Numbered from the stretch's first letter, positions 44,057 through 56,034 are shown. The stretch is DNA of 64,000 bases from Apoda limacodes (GCA_946406115.1 OX291561.1:7618273-7682272); one strand, 5' to 3'. A program made the numbers and translations. Notes: a model not told the origin generated them from the letters alone.

Positions 44057-45583
44057 ATTAACGATTTTCGAAAAAACAGTTTTTTTTTTTTCGGTCGAAA
44101 AATTTCACGAAAAAATGTTCGATTTTTGACTTCTTTGACGGCTCATTTTTTTCGTCTTGAAGTAAAGTTTTATATAAGTAAAAAAAAATACCTTTACATT
44201 ATAAAAGTATCTTAAAAATGCGAAAACTAAAAATACCGATTTCCAATATACGCAACTTGTCACCTATCGTTCAAACTCCTTGGAAATCATAAAGTATTGC
44301 GTTAAAATACAAAAATAAAATATATCTACTTTAATCAATTGAAAATTTATGATTATTTATAACAAGTAGTCAAAATGTTTAAAAAAATAAGCAAACTTTT
44401 AAAATTACTTTTGTATTACTTCTGTTTTGCATCCGATTTATGCTGCGTAACAGATTTCAAATCTTTACATGAAGTTCGTAATTGTTTTCTTAATGATTGA
44501 ATAAAAATAAATAAATATTCTGTAGTATACTTGTGTAGTTGACACAATTATATCGTATATAAAGTCTAGGTTTTGGAGGTTCGTTAAATAAATTGAGATT
44601 TCTGCATTATCAAGCTGCAGCAAAGAAATCCACCTTCAAATTGGAAAAGCTTCCTGCAACTGAAGGAGCTGCTGTACAGCATAGCTACAGAGTATACCAT
44701 CAACTGCAACTTTGGCTAGGCAATGAGCTTCATATGGATAAAGCAAAGGAATGGGGATGGAAAAATAATCAAGGTATACTGATGCCTAAATTTACAGACT
44801 TTGATTTAATTCAAGAAAAATATTAAAAATTATTAGTTGTAATTGCGAAACTGGTTGTGACAATAAAAAGTGCGGCTGTCGAAAGCATGGGCTCAAATGT
44901 AAAAATTTGTGCGGTCATTGTCATGGCTCGGAAAATTGCTCTAATAGAGAAAAACAAGTCTATGAAGATGGAAGTGATCTAGAAGATGTCGCCGACGAAG
45001 AATTGGAGAATGTTGGTCAAACTGATGAAATTGAAGATGAATATGAAGAAAAAAACGACGAGGTAAAAAGGCTATTCTATTGAATCAGATGACGAAGATG
45101 AAACAATGTTAAAAAAAAAACAAATTAAATTAAAATTATTTTGATTTATGATTTATATTTTTTAATAAATAATTTTTCCAATGTTTAAATATCAAATAAA
45201 ATTAGTAAACATAAATAGTAACCGAAAAACTGTTTATTTACTGCATTTTACTTCTATTAATTGGCATTGCTGGTACTAAAATCATGTAATTAACATAAAT
45301 TTACAATTAATTAAAGTAGATGTATTTTATTTTTGTAAATACTTACAAATACTTTATGATTTGCAAGGAGTTTGAACGATAGGTGACAAGTTGCGTATAT
45401 TGGAAATGGAAATCGGTATTTTTAGTTTTTCGCATTTTTAAGATACATACTTTTAAAATGTAAAGGTATTTTTTTTACTTATATAAAACTTTACTTCAAG
45501 ACGAAAAAATTAGCCGTCAAAGACGTCAAAAATCAAAAATTCTTTCGTGAAAAAAACTGTTTTTTCGAAAATCGTTAATATTT
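44057..45583 (+). mobile_element. Unclassified DNA element with long (about 300 bp) terminal inverted repeats and a CXC-type gene fragment
   Basis: Left arm 44057-44352 and right arm about 45270-45583 are inverted copies, matching through 'atattaacgattttcgaaaa', 'tttgacggctcat', 'cttgaagtaaagttttatat', 'caacttgtcacctatcgttc' and 'aatcataaagtatt' into 'atctactttaat'. Small indels separate them. Between them lies a broken gene ending in a Cys-rich CXC motif. The left similarity may extend outward to about 43870. I see no target-site duplication and cannot assign a superfamily. Confidence 0.75.
44593..45083 (+). pseudogene. Frameshifted gene fragment with Tesmin/TSO1-like Cys-rich (CXC) C-terminus
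   Basis: Frame 1 (44593-44826) reads FKLEKLPATEGAAVQHSYRV, YHQLQLWLGNELHMDKAKEW and GWKNNQG. It runs into a stop where a one-base deletion (TATTTA to TATTA near 44823) explains the break. Frame 2 (44823-45083) continues LKIISCNCETGCDNKKCGCR, KHGLKCKNLCGHCHGSENCS and an acidic tail. A second shift near 45075 would add SIESDDEDETML. The Cys spacing CxCxxGCxxxxCxCRKxGLKCxxxC resembles CXC domains; I recall similar C-termini in uncharacterised insect and cnidarian proteins. Confidence 0.7.
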
Positions 45584-46008
45584 TTTTTTTCCCTGTTTTC
45601 GAACCCTTTTTGCCCTCCATTCCGCCTACTCTTATCCTGTAACAAATTTTTTTTTTCCTCTGAGCTGTTATCCCTGGGCTATAAGCATATACAGAGATAT
45701 TTGCTTTATGACTTCTATTTGTCAAAGCGCGTTAATTCTTTCTTTGTCCAAAGCTGGTGTATCAAAAATGTCATTTTATTTCTTCACTCAAAAAAATCTT
45801 TAAAGAATTTCACCACGCGACAGTTAAAAATTAAACTATTTGTGTTTAATTTTGAACAACAAAGAAATTGGCTTGAAAAATAATATTTTTAATAAAATAT
45901 TGTTTTGCGACCTATTTGGAACAGTGCCAATATGTATAAGTTTCATGAGAATCGGTGTAGCAGTTCTCTGAAAACTTTACGGAACTTTAGTTAACGAGCG
46001 GTCAACAG

Positions 46009-46068
46009 TAAAGAAAACGTATTTGGACTAAAGAAAACGTATTTGGACTAAAGAAAACGTATTTGGAC
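46009..46068. repeat. Three perfect tandem copies of a 20-mer
   Basis: taaagaaaacgtatttggac is repeated exactly at 46009-46028, 46029-46048 and 46049-46068. Confidence 0.97.
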
Positions 46069-46590
46069 TGTATCAAATAATCTTCAGAACTTTCGTCGTT
46101 TTTTATCTGACGATCTTAAATATGCTACCTAGTACCTTATGGTACACAGAGACAAAAGATATTGTTCGAATTAAAAACTGTTTTTTAAAATGCGTTAATA
46201 CTAAATTTCATTAATTTCATCATTTTTTTTGGACATTACAAAACAATATAATTTTAAGTACATTCTATTAATTTCATAAACAAATACCTTCAATAATATG
46301 TTTTATTACTTTTCGAAAATAATAATTTTTACTTCGGATTACAGAATTTTACAAATCCTATAAAACTGTCCTCGAATTTATGAGTAGGGTAATTAATATC
46401 AACATATAAAGCTTACTAAAGTTTACAAACAGTTTTATTAATGTGGGCAGATAAAACACTACCTGTCATGCCAGTAAAGACTTATTTACGTTAACAAACA
46501 ACTTTCTAAGAATTAGTGAAGTTTACTAATAACAAACATCAAGTAATCATGGTTCACGTCCTACATCGCGCTATTGAAGTTTCTTCGGTA

Positions 46591-46869
46591 GTTCGAATAT
46601 ATATGTCGCCGTAAATTGTAAATAACGTTAGGTTGTAATCTATCTAGTAAGATTGTATACTATGAAACAAAACGAGGCAGAAACTGTTTAAATCTTTTTG
46701 GGTGGGTTAGGTTCAGTGTCTCTTGTAATCACATAGATGCGGAGCGAGCGAATTAAGTTTCATATAATCTAAAAATTTATAATATTTTTTGTTCCATAGT
46801 ATACAATCTTACTAGATAGATTATAATCTAACGATATTTACACTTTACGGTGACATATACAAACCGAAT
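46591..46869. mobile_element. MITE with about 90-bp terminal inverted repeats
   Basis: The left arm (46591-46680; 'atatgtcgccgtaaattgta', 'tctatctagtaagattgtat', 'actatgaaacaaaa') is complementary to the right arm (46785-46869) with few mismatches. The spacer is about 105 bases and non-coding. No clear flanking duplication seen. Confidence 0.8.
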
Positions 46870-47310
46870 CGCAATTAAAGTGGACCAAGGCGTTCTTCAG
46901 GCATAACATATCACCTGGCGGGGAATTCCCTTAAACCACTTATTCACAGGTAGTGACCCTGAGCTGAACAAATTTATCTTCCGCCACAGCCTTCATCTAC
47001 CAGGTACACGAACTAAGTTACCGTACGCTTCGCGTCACAGGTTCATCAGGACCTATCAGTGTAATTAACGCTTATTGTAAGCGTATTACGTTATTTCATT
47101 TCAATAAATTTTACTTGTTTTTAGTAAACAACACTGTTAGTAAATACAATAAGTAAAAGTTATTGGTAACCGTCAGTGTAATTTGCTTGTCCTTGGAATT
47201 ACTAATATTTTAATGATTATTAGTATTATTTACTTGTGGCTACTAAAGTTTTTTCTCCGTGTATAAGTATTGTTGATTACCAAAAAAATAAAAGAATGAA
47301 ATAATAATTT

Positions 47311-47446
47311 TTAAAAATCTGGCTAAAACCATCCTTAAAGGTCCAATCTGGCTAATACCATTTTTTAAAGTCGATCTAGCTGAAACGATTTTTAAGGTCC
47401 AATCTGGGTGATATAATCTAGCTGGAATATTTTTTAAGGTCCAATC
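47311..47446 (+). repeat. Degenerate tandem repeat, about 30-45 bp units
   Basis: Four diverged units of 'aatctggctaaaacc...tttttaaggtcc' directly precede the pogo-like fragment. Confidence 0.65.
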
Positions 47447-47499
47447 CCATCAGGCACCTATCGTATTATCAGTTGTAAACAAACTTTGAAACTTTTAAC

Positions 47500-47610
47500 A
47501 TGGCCCGTAAAGGAAAAGCGTTTTGTGTTGACAAAAAAGTTTGTGTGATACGTGCGATTGAAAAGGGAGAAAAGAAAAGTGACGTTGAAAGACGATTTGA
47601 TCTGTCAATC
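47500..47610 (+). pseudogene. Pogo/Tigger-type transposase N-terminal fragment
   Basis: ATG at 47500 opens MARKGKAFCVDKKVCVIRAI then EKGEKKSDVERRFDLS, the first helix-turn-helix (CENP-B/pogo type) of Tigger transposases. After Ser the frame diverges to non-homologous residues and ends at 47712. The catalytic domain is absent. Confidence 0.75.
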
Positions 47611-48659
47611 TACTGTTGCTTTTCTGGTTTAAATGTTTTTCTTTCTTTACTGCATATAACGATAAAAAATGCTCGGTCCCTTGACTTTCGTTATAAAGAA
47701 TTTAAACTGTAAATATTTCCAATTGACGATATATATTTTTACTAAAAGAAAGCGCTATTCAATTAAGTTGATGAGCTCCAGGCCTTGTTTTTCAGGCTGT
47801 GTTTCGTGTCACCGGCTTTCCACCAAGTAAGACATGGCCGCCGTAATGACTGCTCTTAGCAAATTAAAATTCAATATTTACGACGCTTTCCGCCGAATTA
47901 TGTGCCTAATTCGATTTTATTGTCGGAAACATTCGAGTTGAATGTAGACGCTGATTGGTTTCTTGATGATTTAATTTGTAGCGATATCAACAGACGTGTT
48001 TTTTTTACCATTTTCAAATGACATACTAGAGCTCGTTTACCTATACTTTTTGGACACGGTGTTAGCTACTCAGTGTACCTACTTACCTCAAGTTTTTAGT
48101 CAATGCACGCTAGCGAACTGATGTGTATATCTTTTGTAAGGGATAGAAAAAGCAAAAAAAAAAAATTATATGTAGGCCATTGCCAAGGATGCATTTAAAA
48201 ATTCAAACGTAGGTTACTAGAGTAACTAGACATATTTTATGACATTTGCTGATGCGAGATATGGCAACAGCTATTAACTAGGTGTCTTTTGCGCAACAAA
48301 AATCAAAATGATGTAATTCGTCGAACTCAGCTTAAAAATTAAGCAAGCTAAAGTCGCAACGAGCAGGCCATATCGGCCGTTGGAATAATAACTGATAAGG
48401 GAATAAAGAATCTCCACTGGTGATCACGAATTGTAGATGGCCAGATGGACAGGCTATCCATTTATCAATTGTGGAGTACCAGAGAGGCTCACTTTGAACA
48501 GTGGACAGCTTTTGGCTGAGATGATGACAAAAACGCTGCGGAAGCCTTAAAGCGCGGAATTGTTATTCTTATTTATATAGCTGTTTGTATTTCGTTGTTA
48601 TTGAAACTTAAAATCATCAATTTTATTTCGCAGTTAAAAATACTTTACATAATCATTTT

Positions 48660-48845
48660 GCATTTCCTTAGTATAGAAACTTTACATCATTATTTTTATT
48701 TCGTAGTTATAAAAACTTTACATCATCATTTTTATTTCGTAGTTATAGAAACTTTACATCATCATTTTTATTTCGTAGTTATAGAATTTTTAAATCATTT
48801 TTATTTCGTGGTCATAGAAAAATTAAATCATCATTTTTGTTTCAG
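48660..48845 (+). repeat. Minisatellite (about 36-bp units) abutting a splice acceptor
   Basis: About five units of 'gaaactttacatcatcattt' + 'ttatttcgtagttata'. The last, diverged unit ends 'catcatttttgtttcag', which is the polypyrimidine tract and acceptor of the exon at 48846. Confidence 0.85.
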
Positions 48846-49043
48846 GGAATGCATGTCATGTACCCGGAGCGGCCGGGGCAATATCGCAGCAGTCAGCCCG
48901 AGAACAGCCAGCCCGTGTATCAGCCGGTGCAGTCGCCGGCCCGGCAACCAGCCAAGAAACGCCGCTTACTAAGCCCCACTCAGCGACAGCCTGCTCTTAA
49001 CCACAATCAACAACACTCGATACAAGACCCCGCCGGCTACAAG
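48846..49043 (+). CDS. Internal exon of an unrecognised Pro/Gln-rich, probably nuclear protein
   Basis: The acceptor is tttgtttcag and the donor gtcagt; 66 codons, phase 0 at both ends. It reads GMHVMYPERPGQYRSSQPEN, SQPVYQPVQSPARQPAKKRR, LLSPTQRQPALNHNQQHSIQ and DPAGYK. Its GC content is far above the flanks and the frame is open throughout. AKKRR is a nuclear-localisation-like cluster; RRLLSP combines an RxL cyclin-docking-like motif and an SP phosphosite, a layout reminiscent of the region before E2F DNA-binding domains (speculative). I found neither neighbouring exon with confidence, so introns exceed about 15 kb or the rest lies outside the window. Confidence 0.75.
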
Positions 49044-50914
49044 GTCAGTTGCTTGATTAAACAATCTTTTATATAGAAATTACTGCCAAATTTTCTTTTA
49101 ATAAGTTTCTTGTCGAATCGCGTAATCGATACCATTCGGTATGGTGCAAAAATATTTTAACAATTTTCAATTTAAGAACATGTATGAAATATGTAGTTTT
49201 CATTTTTACACTGTTGTATAATGCGAAAGCACATTACTGTCCAGAAAATTGTTGTATTATTAGAATGTCCTTACTCTGTTCTTTGTACTTTTCATAGCAT
49301 TTATGAGTAAAATTATGTAATTGGTGATAAATAATGTCCTAATCTGAGGGTTAATTTTCGTTTAAATCCAATCCTCGAAAAAAAAAACTAGTTTCTCTAT
49401 TCGGTTTCTTTTTCGCCTGCTCAATAATGGTTCTTATCTCGATGCTGTGCTAGGTATAGGAGTTATTTTGGAGTCAGTTCAGTGTATCAAAATTTTGTTT
49501 TATAAATTAGAAAATGCTTGTTCACTATTACCATAACAACTGCATATTAAACTATTATTTGATATGGATAGAATAGTTTTTTCAACAACATTTAAATTAT
49601 TTCTGCATGGTTTCGGCATCTATTAACCTCCCACCGTACTGTTAAATACTTTTTGTAATCGTTTATGATGTAGCAAGTGGGGATTCTTAGGGACACACTA
49701 AGATTGGTCTGTTAGCAACTACCACACGAGGAACTTATCTCTGTATAAAAGATTAAATTAAACATCCTAGAAAACCTAAATATAATAGGTAAAACTATGA
49801 TTAAAGGATTTTTGCAAAAAAAAATTACGTTATATTGGATCCGTCAAGGTAATGGCATAACCAAGCGAGTTAAGTTTGCAAGAATTTGATTAATTTTGTT
49901 ACAGTCCTGAGTACACTTGTCTTTTTGACGTGACAAAAATATTTGTTATAGTTCAAACCTTAATTAAGTGGATTTGCTAATATTATAATAATTTGCATAT
50001 TAAAACAATCAAAACAAATTCTGACACTCTATTTTTTGGCTTAAAATCAAATTGTTTGAAAAACTAAGAGCGATATTCTCTTCATTCTTATTTCATAAAA
50101 TATATATCATTATAAACAAGTGAATTTGCTAATTTCATAGTTCTAAATAAATATTTGAATTTTATACGAACAAAAAATTGAGAAAATCTAGCTAGCTATC
50201 CTATCCTATGCTATGCTAGCCTATCTTACCTGGAACTATGTCTCTTTGTATGCTTCGATAGCGTAATATGTCTTGTACACTGGTCGAAACAGTACGCTTT
50301 TGCTTGGGTATGCCCATAGCCTTAATATGAATATGATAATGATGAATTCTGCATCCTCGAAAACCCATTAGAATTCGTTTCATCGAAATCAAAGAAATAA
50401 AAACAAATAAAATCTGCCATGAAATTCGGTCAAAGCTTTGGTTTTAGTAAGTTTTTATTATAAGAAAATTTCTTATTTATTAATTTTTTATTTTCACTAG
50501 CCACAGTTTATAAAATTGTATGTAAATAAATGTAGTGTAAATGTGAAAAGTAGTATTTGAATTTGAATAGTGTTTGTATAAACATAATAGCGTACATCTC
50601 CAAAATACTTATATGTATACATATATACACTCAAGGTCCCATTATCCAATCCAAAACACTTCGCCATGAGAAATTAATTAAGTACGTCTCACGACATTCG
50701 TCGCTAAAAGTAATTGTTTTAGTAGTATATTAGTTTTAATATCTACTAGATCTTGCATATGGCTTCACTGTTATGGATTTTATAGACCGATGTACTAGCT
50801 GTGCCTCGCTCTTTTGCCACGAATAATATAATATAAAAACTGAAATAACTGAAGTAGTATTATCAAAATTTCTTTTTTACCTTTTTAGTTCATGGTTTAC
50901 CAACCAAGTAAATG
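49044..50914. other. Presumed intron 3' of the 48.8-kb exon, no features
   Basis: Very AT-rich. No second exon with coding bias and phase-0 acceptor was seen before the repeats at 50.9 kb. Confidence 0.4.
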
Positions 50915-51380
50915 AAAATAGCGACCAAGTGCGTGGTTGTCAAAAAGTTAGGGTTCCGTACTATAAGAATTATTGTTTCTTTTCTTTAAGTTGGCAAAAG
51001 AATTTGACCAAAAACGTGTAACGTAAATTAATGAAATTAATAAAACTTATGCAAACTGTACAATGTGATACCGTAATTGTGAGGGTTTCAAAGCATATTT
51101 TATTTTTAATTTTTATTTTCGAAACTACTGAGCCTACAATTTGAAAAACAACCATACAGTATAGATTACGGGAAAACCTAAAAGAAATGTATGGTCGTAA
51201 ACAATAAGTGAATAATTTATATGTAGTGTATATTTCGCATGTCTAAAATCTACGAAAAAGGCATGATTCCTTATTATTATTGACTAAGAATTGTATCAAA
51301 TTTGTTTCATAAGATAAAGTATTGCGAGTAGGTAACGAACCATTAGCTTACAAGTCCTACTCGCACTTGACCGGATTTTA
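50915..51380 (+). repeat. Diverged ggttccgta-bounded interspersed repeat
   Basis: 'agcgaccaagtgcgtggttg' and 'agttagggttccgtactata' at the left, and 'ttacaagtcctactcgcact' 'tgaccgg' at the right; the middle is unlike the standard form. Confidence 0.4.
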
Positions 51381-51978
51381 TATGCTCATTAATATGAAAA
51401 AGTGTAGGCTTTATAAGTATTATAATGTACAATAGTTAGTAGGTGCAGAAATCACTTTTGACACACAAATTAACTAATTTTGTTTCTTTATAGAATATCA
51501 TAGAGAATAAATATTTCATGTGATTTTGCGATTAGTTTTTTCTCAGTTAATCCCTTGAAACACTGGCCTAGGCCTATTGTAATGAATATTTATCAAACCC
51601 TTAATTTACATAAAACACTCGCTAATTTTATTGTAAATTTAAAATTGCGTTTTCTAGCCGTGCAAAATATTTCAGTTTAAACAATATTCGTATATATATT
51701 TCTGCTCTAATAGTGTGTATAGGTCTATGGGAACATGCACCATCTCGCTCTCTGGCCTCGACACTGCATAAACCACGCCCTAAACACATTTTATTCTAGG
51801 GTATGCCATAGTCCAAATACTTATTAAGAAACCTACCCGTGTAGGTTTACTTTTGTTCAGTTCTATTATCATTATCATTCATATATCTGGATGTATATTA
51901 ATAATTTGTGTCAAATGTATATTAAATTTGTGTCTATGTATGTATGTATATGTGTGTCTAAATGTATGTATTTATATA

Positions 51979-52090
51979 CTAGCTTTGGTCAGCGGCTCTG
52001 CCCGTGGTAAATTTGGTTATCGGCATTGGATTTCAGCGGCAACTTCGTTCAAGTGAAATTCGATGTAGTTATTCCTCCGGAATCGTGCCA
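51979..52090 (+). repeat. Interspersed repeat of the 'cggttatcg' family, partial
   Basis: 'ctagctttggtcagcggctc', 'aaatttggttatcggcattg' and 'ttcgttcaagtgaaattcga' match the heads of the other family members. Confidence 0.55.
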
Positions 52091-53574
52091 TATTTAATGC
52101 ACGATACAAAGAAACAATTTAAATGCCATATTATTTTATAATTTATTCAAGAGGTGTCGACTGTTTCCAGTGTAACGAAAGAATGTTTTTTATTTAATAA
52201 AACAGTTGCATGGCCATCTTGCACAGATTTGCAAAACATTTGCTTTGAAGAAAATCAGAAACATAGATAAAACCCTTGGTTTGAACAACTTGAAGTTTTT
52301 TTTAAAAAACTAATAATTTTAAAAAGTTATACATTAAGCTTGGCTTATATATCTTCTCAGCAATTTATGTTGTTTTAAATAACCGATGTTGAAACAAGTG
52401 AAGTGTGTCCGTCTATCGATACGCATGCTTGCGTGAAAGCTCTACATTTATATGACCTGACGTTTTTGCACCGTCAAAGCCTGTGGTCAAAGCAGTGCCC
52501 TGGAAAATATGACTCGACTTTACTGCACATTGAATAGAACACCCTGGAAACAAGGTTATGTTGAAAGTTAGTTTTGTGCCAATATATTCATGTAGTAAGT
52601 CAATCAACTTAGCTAACATTTTTTAAGATATAATGCAAGGTATTGGTTTTTTTTTTCGACGTAAGTGCCAATTTAATATTGCAGTTATTAGGTGAAAAGA
52701 AGCTTGAACGTAAGTCCAAATATATGAGAGTTATTTTTTAACATATATCACATCTATACTTGGTCACGCACTAACTTCAGAACGACTGCACCTAATTGGA
52801 TAATTCTATTTTGTTGTGTTCGTTGTTGTTAGGGCAAGGTTTTTATGAAAGAAAAAAAGTGTCAATTGCGAGTCGGACTCCGCGCGCACTAAAGGCAAAC
52901 CGATTGTAAAGAAATTTTTATAAGTTGTTGTGCACACGCTGGGAGAGGTTTCGGAATTAGTACAGCCTTTTCAGAATAGATGGCTCGACAGTGGTTTTCA
53001 AAAAAGAGAAACAACGTTCGGGGGGTCAGCTAGTATATTATATATGCGAGTGTAATAAAATGACTTAAAACATTACGTCACACTTTCTGTTAAAAGAACA
53101 TGACTCACAACTTACCCCTTTATTTAAGAACACGGTTAATGGACATATCACCTTTCTTAAAATTTTCCCCTTTTTTCATACCTATAGTAAACAAATCCTT
53201 CCAATATAGTAGGTACACATTGAGACTAAGTATTGCGCCCCGAGATGGTCTCGGTCCCGTTAGTTAGCCAACATCTGGGCCAGTTTTGAAAGTATCGCCC
53301 GTCGTCTTGCCTCACAATGCAACCGATACTATTGCAGCTCATTGTTTACCTTTTCACCCGGTTTCGCTTGAAATCATTTCTTGCGAAAGAGACTTCTTTT
53401 ATGGACATTTGAAATTATAGTTGTATATTTTGTAGGCAGTCGTTTCTTGTATTACGTATATGTGTATTTAGTCAAATTTATGTATGTTATTTGTACAACT
53501 TTAGTCCAGGCACACTGCGTCAAAAGTAGTGTTGTAGCGATATGCTCACTACCAGTCATATAAAAATAGGTTCC

Positions 53575-53860
53575 CCATTATCCTACTAATCCTACTAATA
53601 CTAAGTATTAATGTGAAAGTATGTCTGTATGGATGTTTATTACTTAATTACGCTTCAACCACTTGACGGATCAGGATGAAACTTGGCATACATATATAAA
53701 AGGACATAAGCTACTTTTTATCCGAAAAAGAAAATCAAAATTTCCAGCAGGAATAAACAGCTTAAACAAACTATAGCTTGCTACAGCAAACTTCATTAGT
53801 ATAATTAAGGAGTTCCACGCCCATAACTGAATTTAGGACGGGCGGAGCCGGTGGCATAAT
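53575..53860 (-). repeat. Interspersed repeat of the 'cggttatcg' family
   Basis: 'aatactaagtattaatgtga', 'gacggatcaggatgaaactt' and 'tttaggacgggcggagccgg' are in the minus-orientation order of the family. Confidence 0.55.
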
Positions 53861-54142
53861 CTAGTAGGGAACAACATCGTACCTAAGTATTTTATATGCG
53901 CAACAAACAAAGTTTGTTAAAGACTGCTGCTATAGATAGCGACACGTTGATCGTTTTCTATTTATTTATGGTTATTTAAACAGAAAAAGGAAAATGGCAT
54001 TGTTGCTAACACGAGGAGAAATGTTCTTTTGTCTCATTATAGATATTAATTCCAATTTAAAAATTATCGTTATTTCAAAGTCTCTGTACTTGTTCTCAAT
54101 AATTGTGTACACAGTTATAGAAAAAAAAATAGAAAAAATTTG

Positions 54143-54575
54143 ACGTTTTCAAGTAGCTTATGTCCTTCTCCGGGACGCAAACTATCTCCATGCCAAATTT
54201 ACCCGCGGTTCCATCCTCCCTAAATTCGGTTATCGCCGTAGGATTTCAACGGCAACTCCTTAATTATAGAAAAAAAAAAACCGACTCACATTTGACGTTT
54301 TTAAGCAGCTTATGTCCTCCGGGACACAACCTATCTCCATGCCAAATTTACCCGCGGTTCCACCCTCCCTAAACTCGGTTATCGCCGTAGGATTTCAACG
54401 GCAACTTCTCAATTATAGAAAAAAAACCTACTCACACTTGATGTTTTCAAGTAGCCTATGTCCTTTCCCGGGACACAAACTATCTATATGCCAAATTTCA
54501 TCCTAATCGGTGCAGCGGTTTAAGCGTGAAAAGATAACAGACAGATTAACTTTTGCATTTATAATATTAGTATGG
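54143..54575 (+). repeat. 'cggttatcg' family copy with internally tandem 148-bp units
   Basis: Units 54143-54291 and 54292-54439 are nearly identical ('atctccatgccaaatttacc', 'cggttatcgccgtaggattt', 'caacggcaactcc', 'aattatagaaaaaa'). A third, partial unit (54440-54575) carries the normal tail 'aatttcatcctaatcggtgc' to 'aatattagtatgga'. Confidence 0.8.
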
Positions 54576-55239
54576 ATTTACTTTGTTTGTTTTTCTATCA
54601 AAATGGGATGTAGCCGTCGATCAGTTTTAAAACTAGCTAAATTCTCAAGTTCCAAATATAATATTCAATGGCTGTGCTTTTTCTAGTTTCTAAAAAGGAT
54701 TCAACTTCATGAAATGCAGAATAGAATTTGAAATCGACAACAAATCACCTACATTGAAATACGGCACGTTGTACGCCAGACGACCGTTGACGGAGCTTAC
54801 AATATAGAAGGCTATGATTTACGTAAATCGGTCACGTTATTCGTTGGGCGGGCCAACGTGAGATACGGTACTGGACAGCAGGGGAGTGACTACTGAAACT
54901 GAAGTGGCAAGGAATATTGCTGTCAGGGATTTCAGAAACAACGTCATAGTGGAAAAGTTAGTACAATCAGGTGAAGGTGAGCGGTGCTTCCCTACATAGA
55001 ATCAATAATTTCAAAAACCCTGCACTGATTGGACGACTCTATTGATTACCTGGCGATTATGAAACAGTTTTATGTTTTTGTTTGGAATCTGGAGTTTTTT
55101 AAGAAAATATGATGTTTTTATGTATTTAGATGATTTTCTTAAAATAATACCTAATTTTTTTTTCGTCATGATTTTATGAAGTTGAGATATAATAACATTA
55201 AATAGATTTTTAAAATACAAAAACCAAACGATCCAAAAT

Positions 55240-55665
55240 AGGGTTATCTATACTTCTATACTAATATTATAAAGGGGAAAGGTATGTATGTAAGTATGTT
55301 TGTATTGAATAGGCTCCGAAACTACTGGACCGATTTGAAAAATTCTTTTACCATTAGAAGCCGACATTATCCCTAATAAACATAGCCTACTTTTTCCCGG
55401 GGGAAAATGCTTCATTCCTACGGGAAAATGGGTAATAGGACAACGGGTAGTAAGAATTCTCCTTCCGTACTTATCTTTTTCACATAACTTCTAAACGGCT
55501 TGATAGATTGGGTTGGGTATTTCGATGGTTTCACAGACACTAATTTACTTTGTCATTAAGGAGGAAATATTTGATAGTTTGTTTTTTTTTTCTATAATTG
55601 AAGAGCTGCCGTAAGAACCTACGCCGATAACGAAATTTAGCGCGGGCGAAGCCGCCGGCAGAAGT
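55240..55665 (-). repeat. Interspersed repeat of the 'cggttatcg' family, longer copy
   Basis: From 'tactaatattataaagggga' through 'ctactggaccgatttgaaaa' and 'catagcctactttttcccgg' to 'cctacgccgataacgaaatt' and 'gcgcgggcgaagccgccggc'. Confidence 0.65.
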
Positions 55666-56034
55666 TATTTGACTATAATTAAAAAATAATTTACCAAAAG
55701 CCTCTTAAATTAACGACCTATAATCATTAGGTACCTACCTATAAACAAAGGGTATACATGATAATTGCAAAACTGTGCGATAGTTTGTGTGTAGAACAAT
55801 GGCCACCGAGTAACTTCGCATCGCCTGAGAATTAAATGGTATGATTGTGTTATTCCATAGAAAAATAGCCATTATTGTAGATTTCTTAGTTATTTGTAGG
55901 TTAAGTTTCTTAGTATATTTTTATGGGTATAATAGGAAGATACCGGTTTACAGAAGTTAGGTTTAACTGTATAACATTATCTGACACAATGCTAATAAAT
56001 AGTACTATTGACAGAGTTGCTGACGTTCTTTTTT

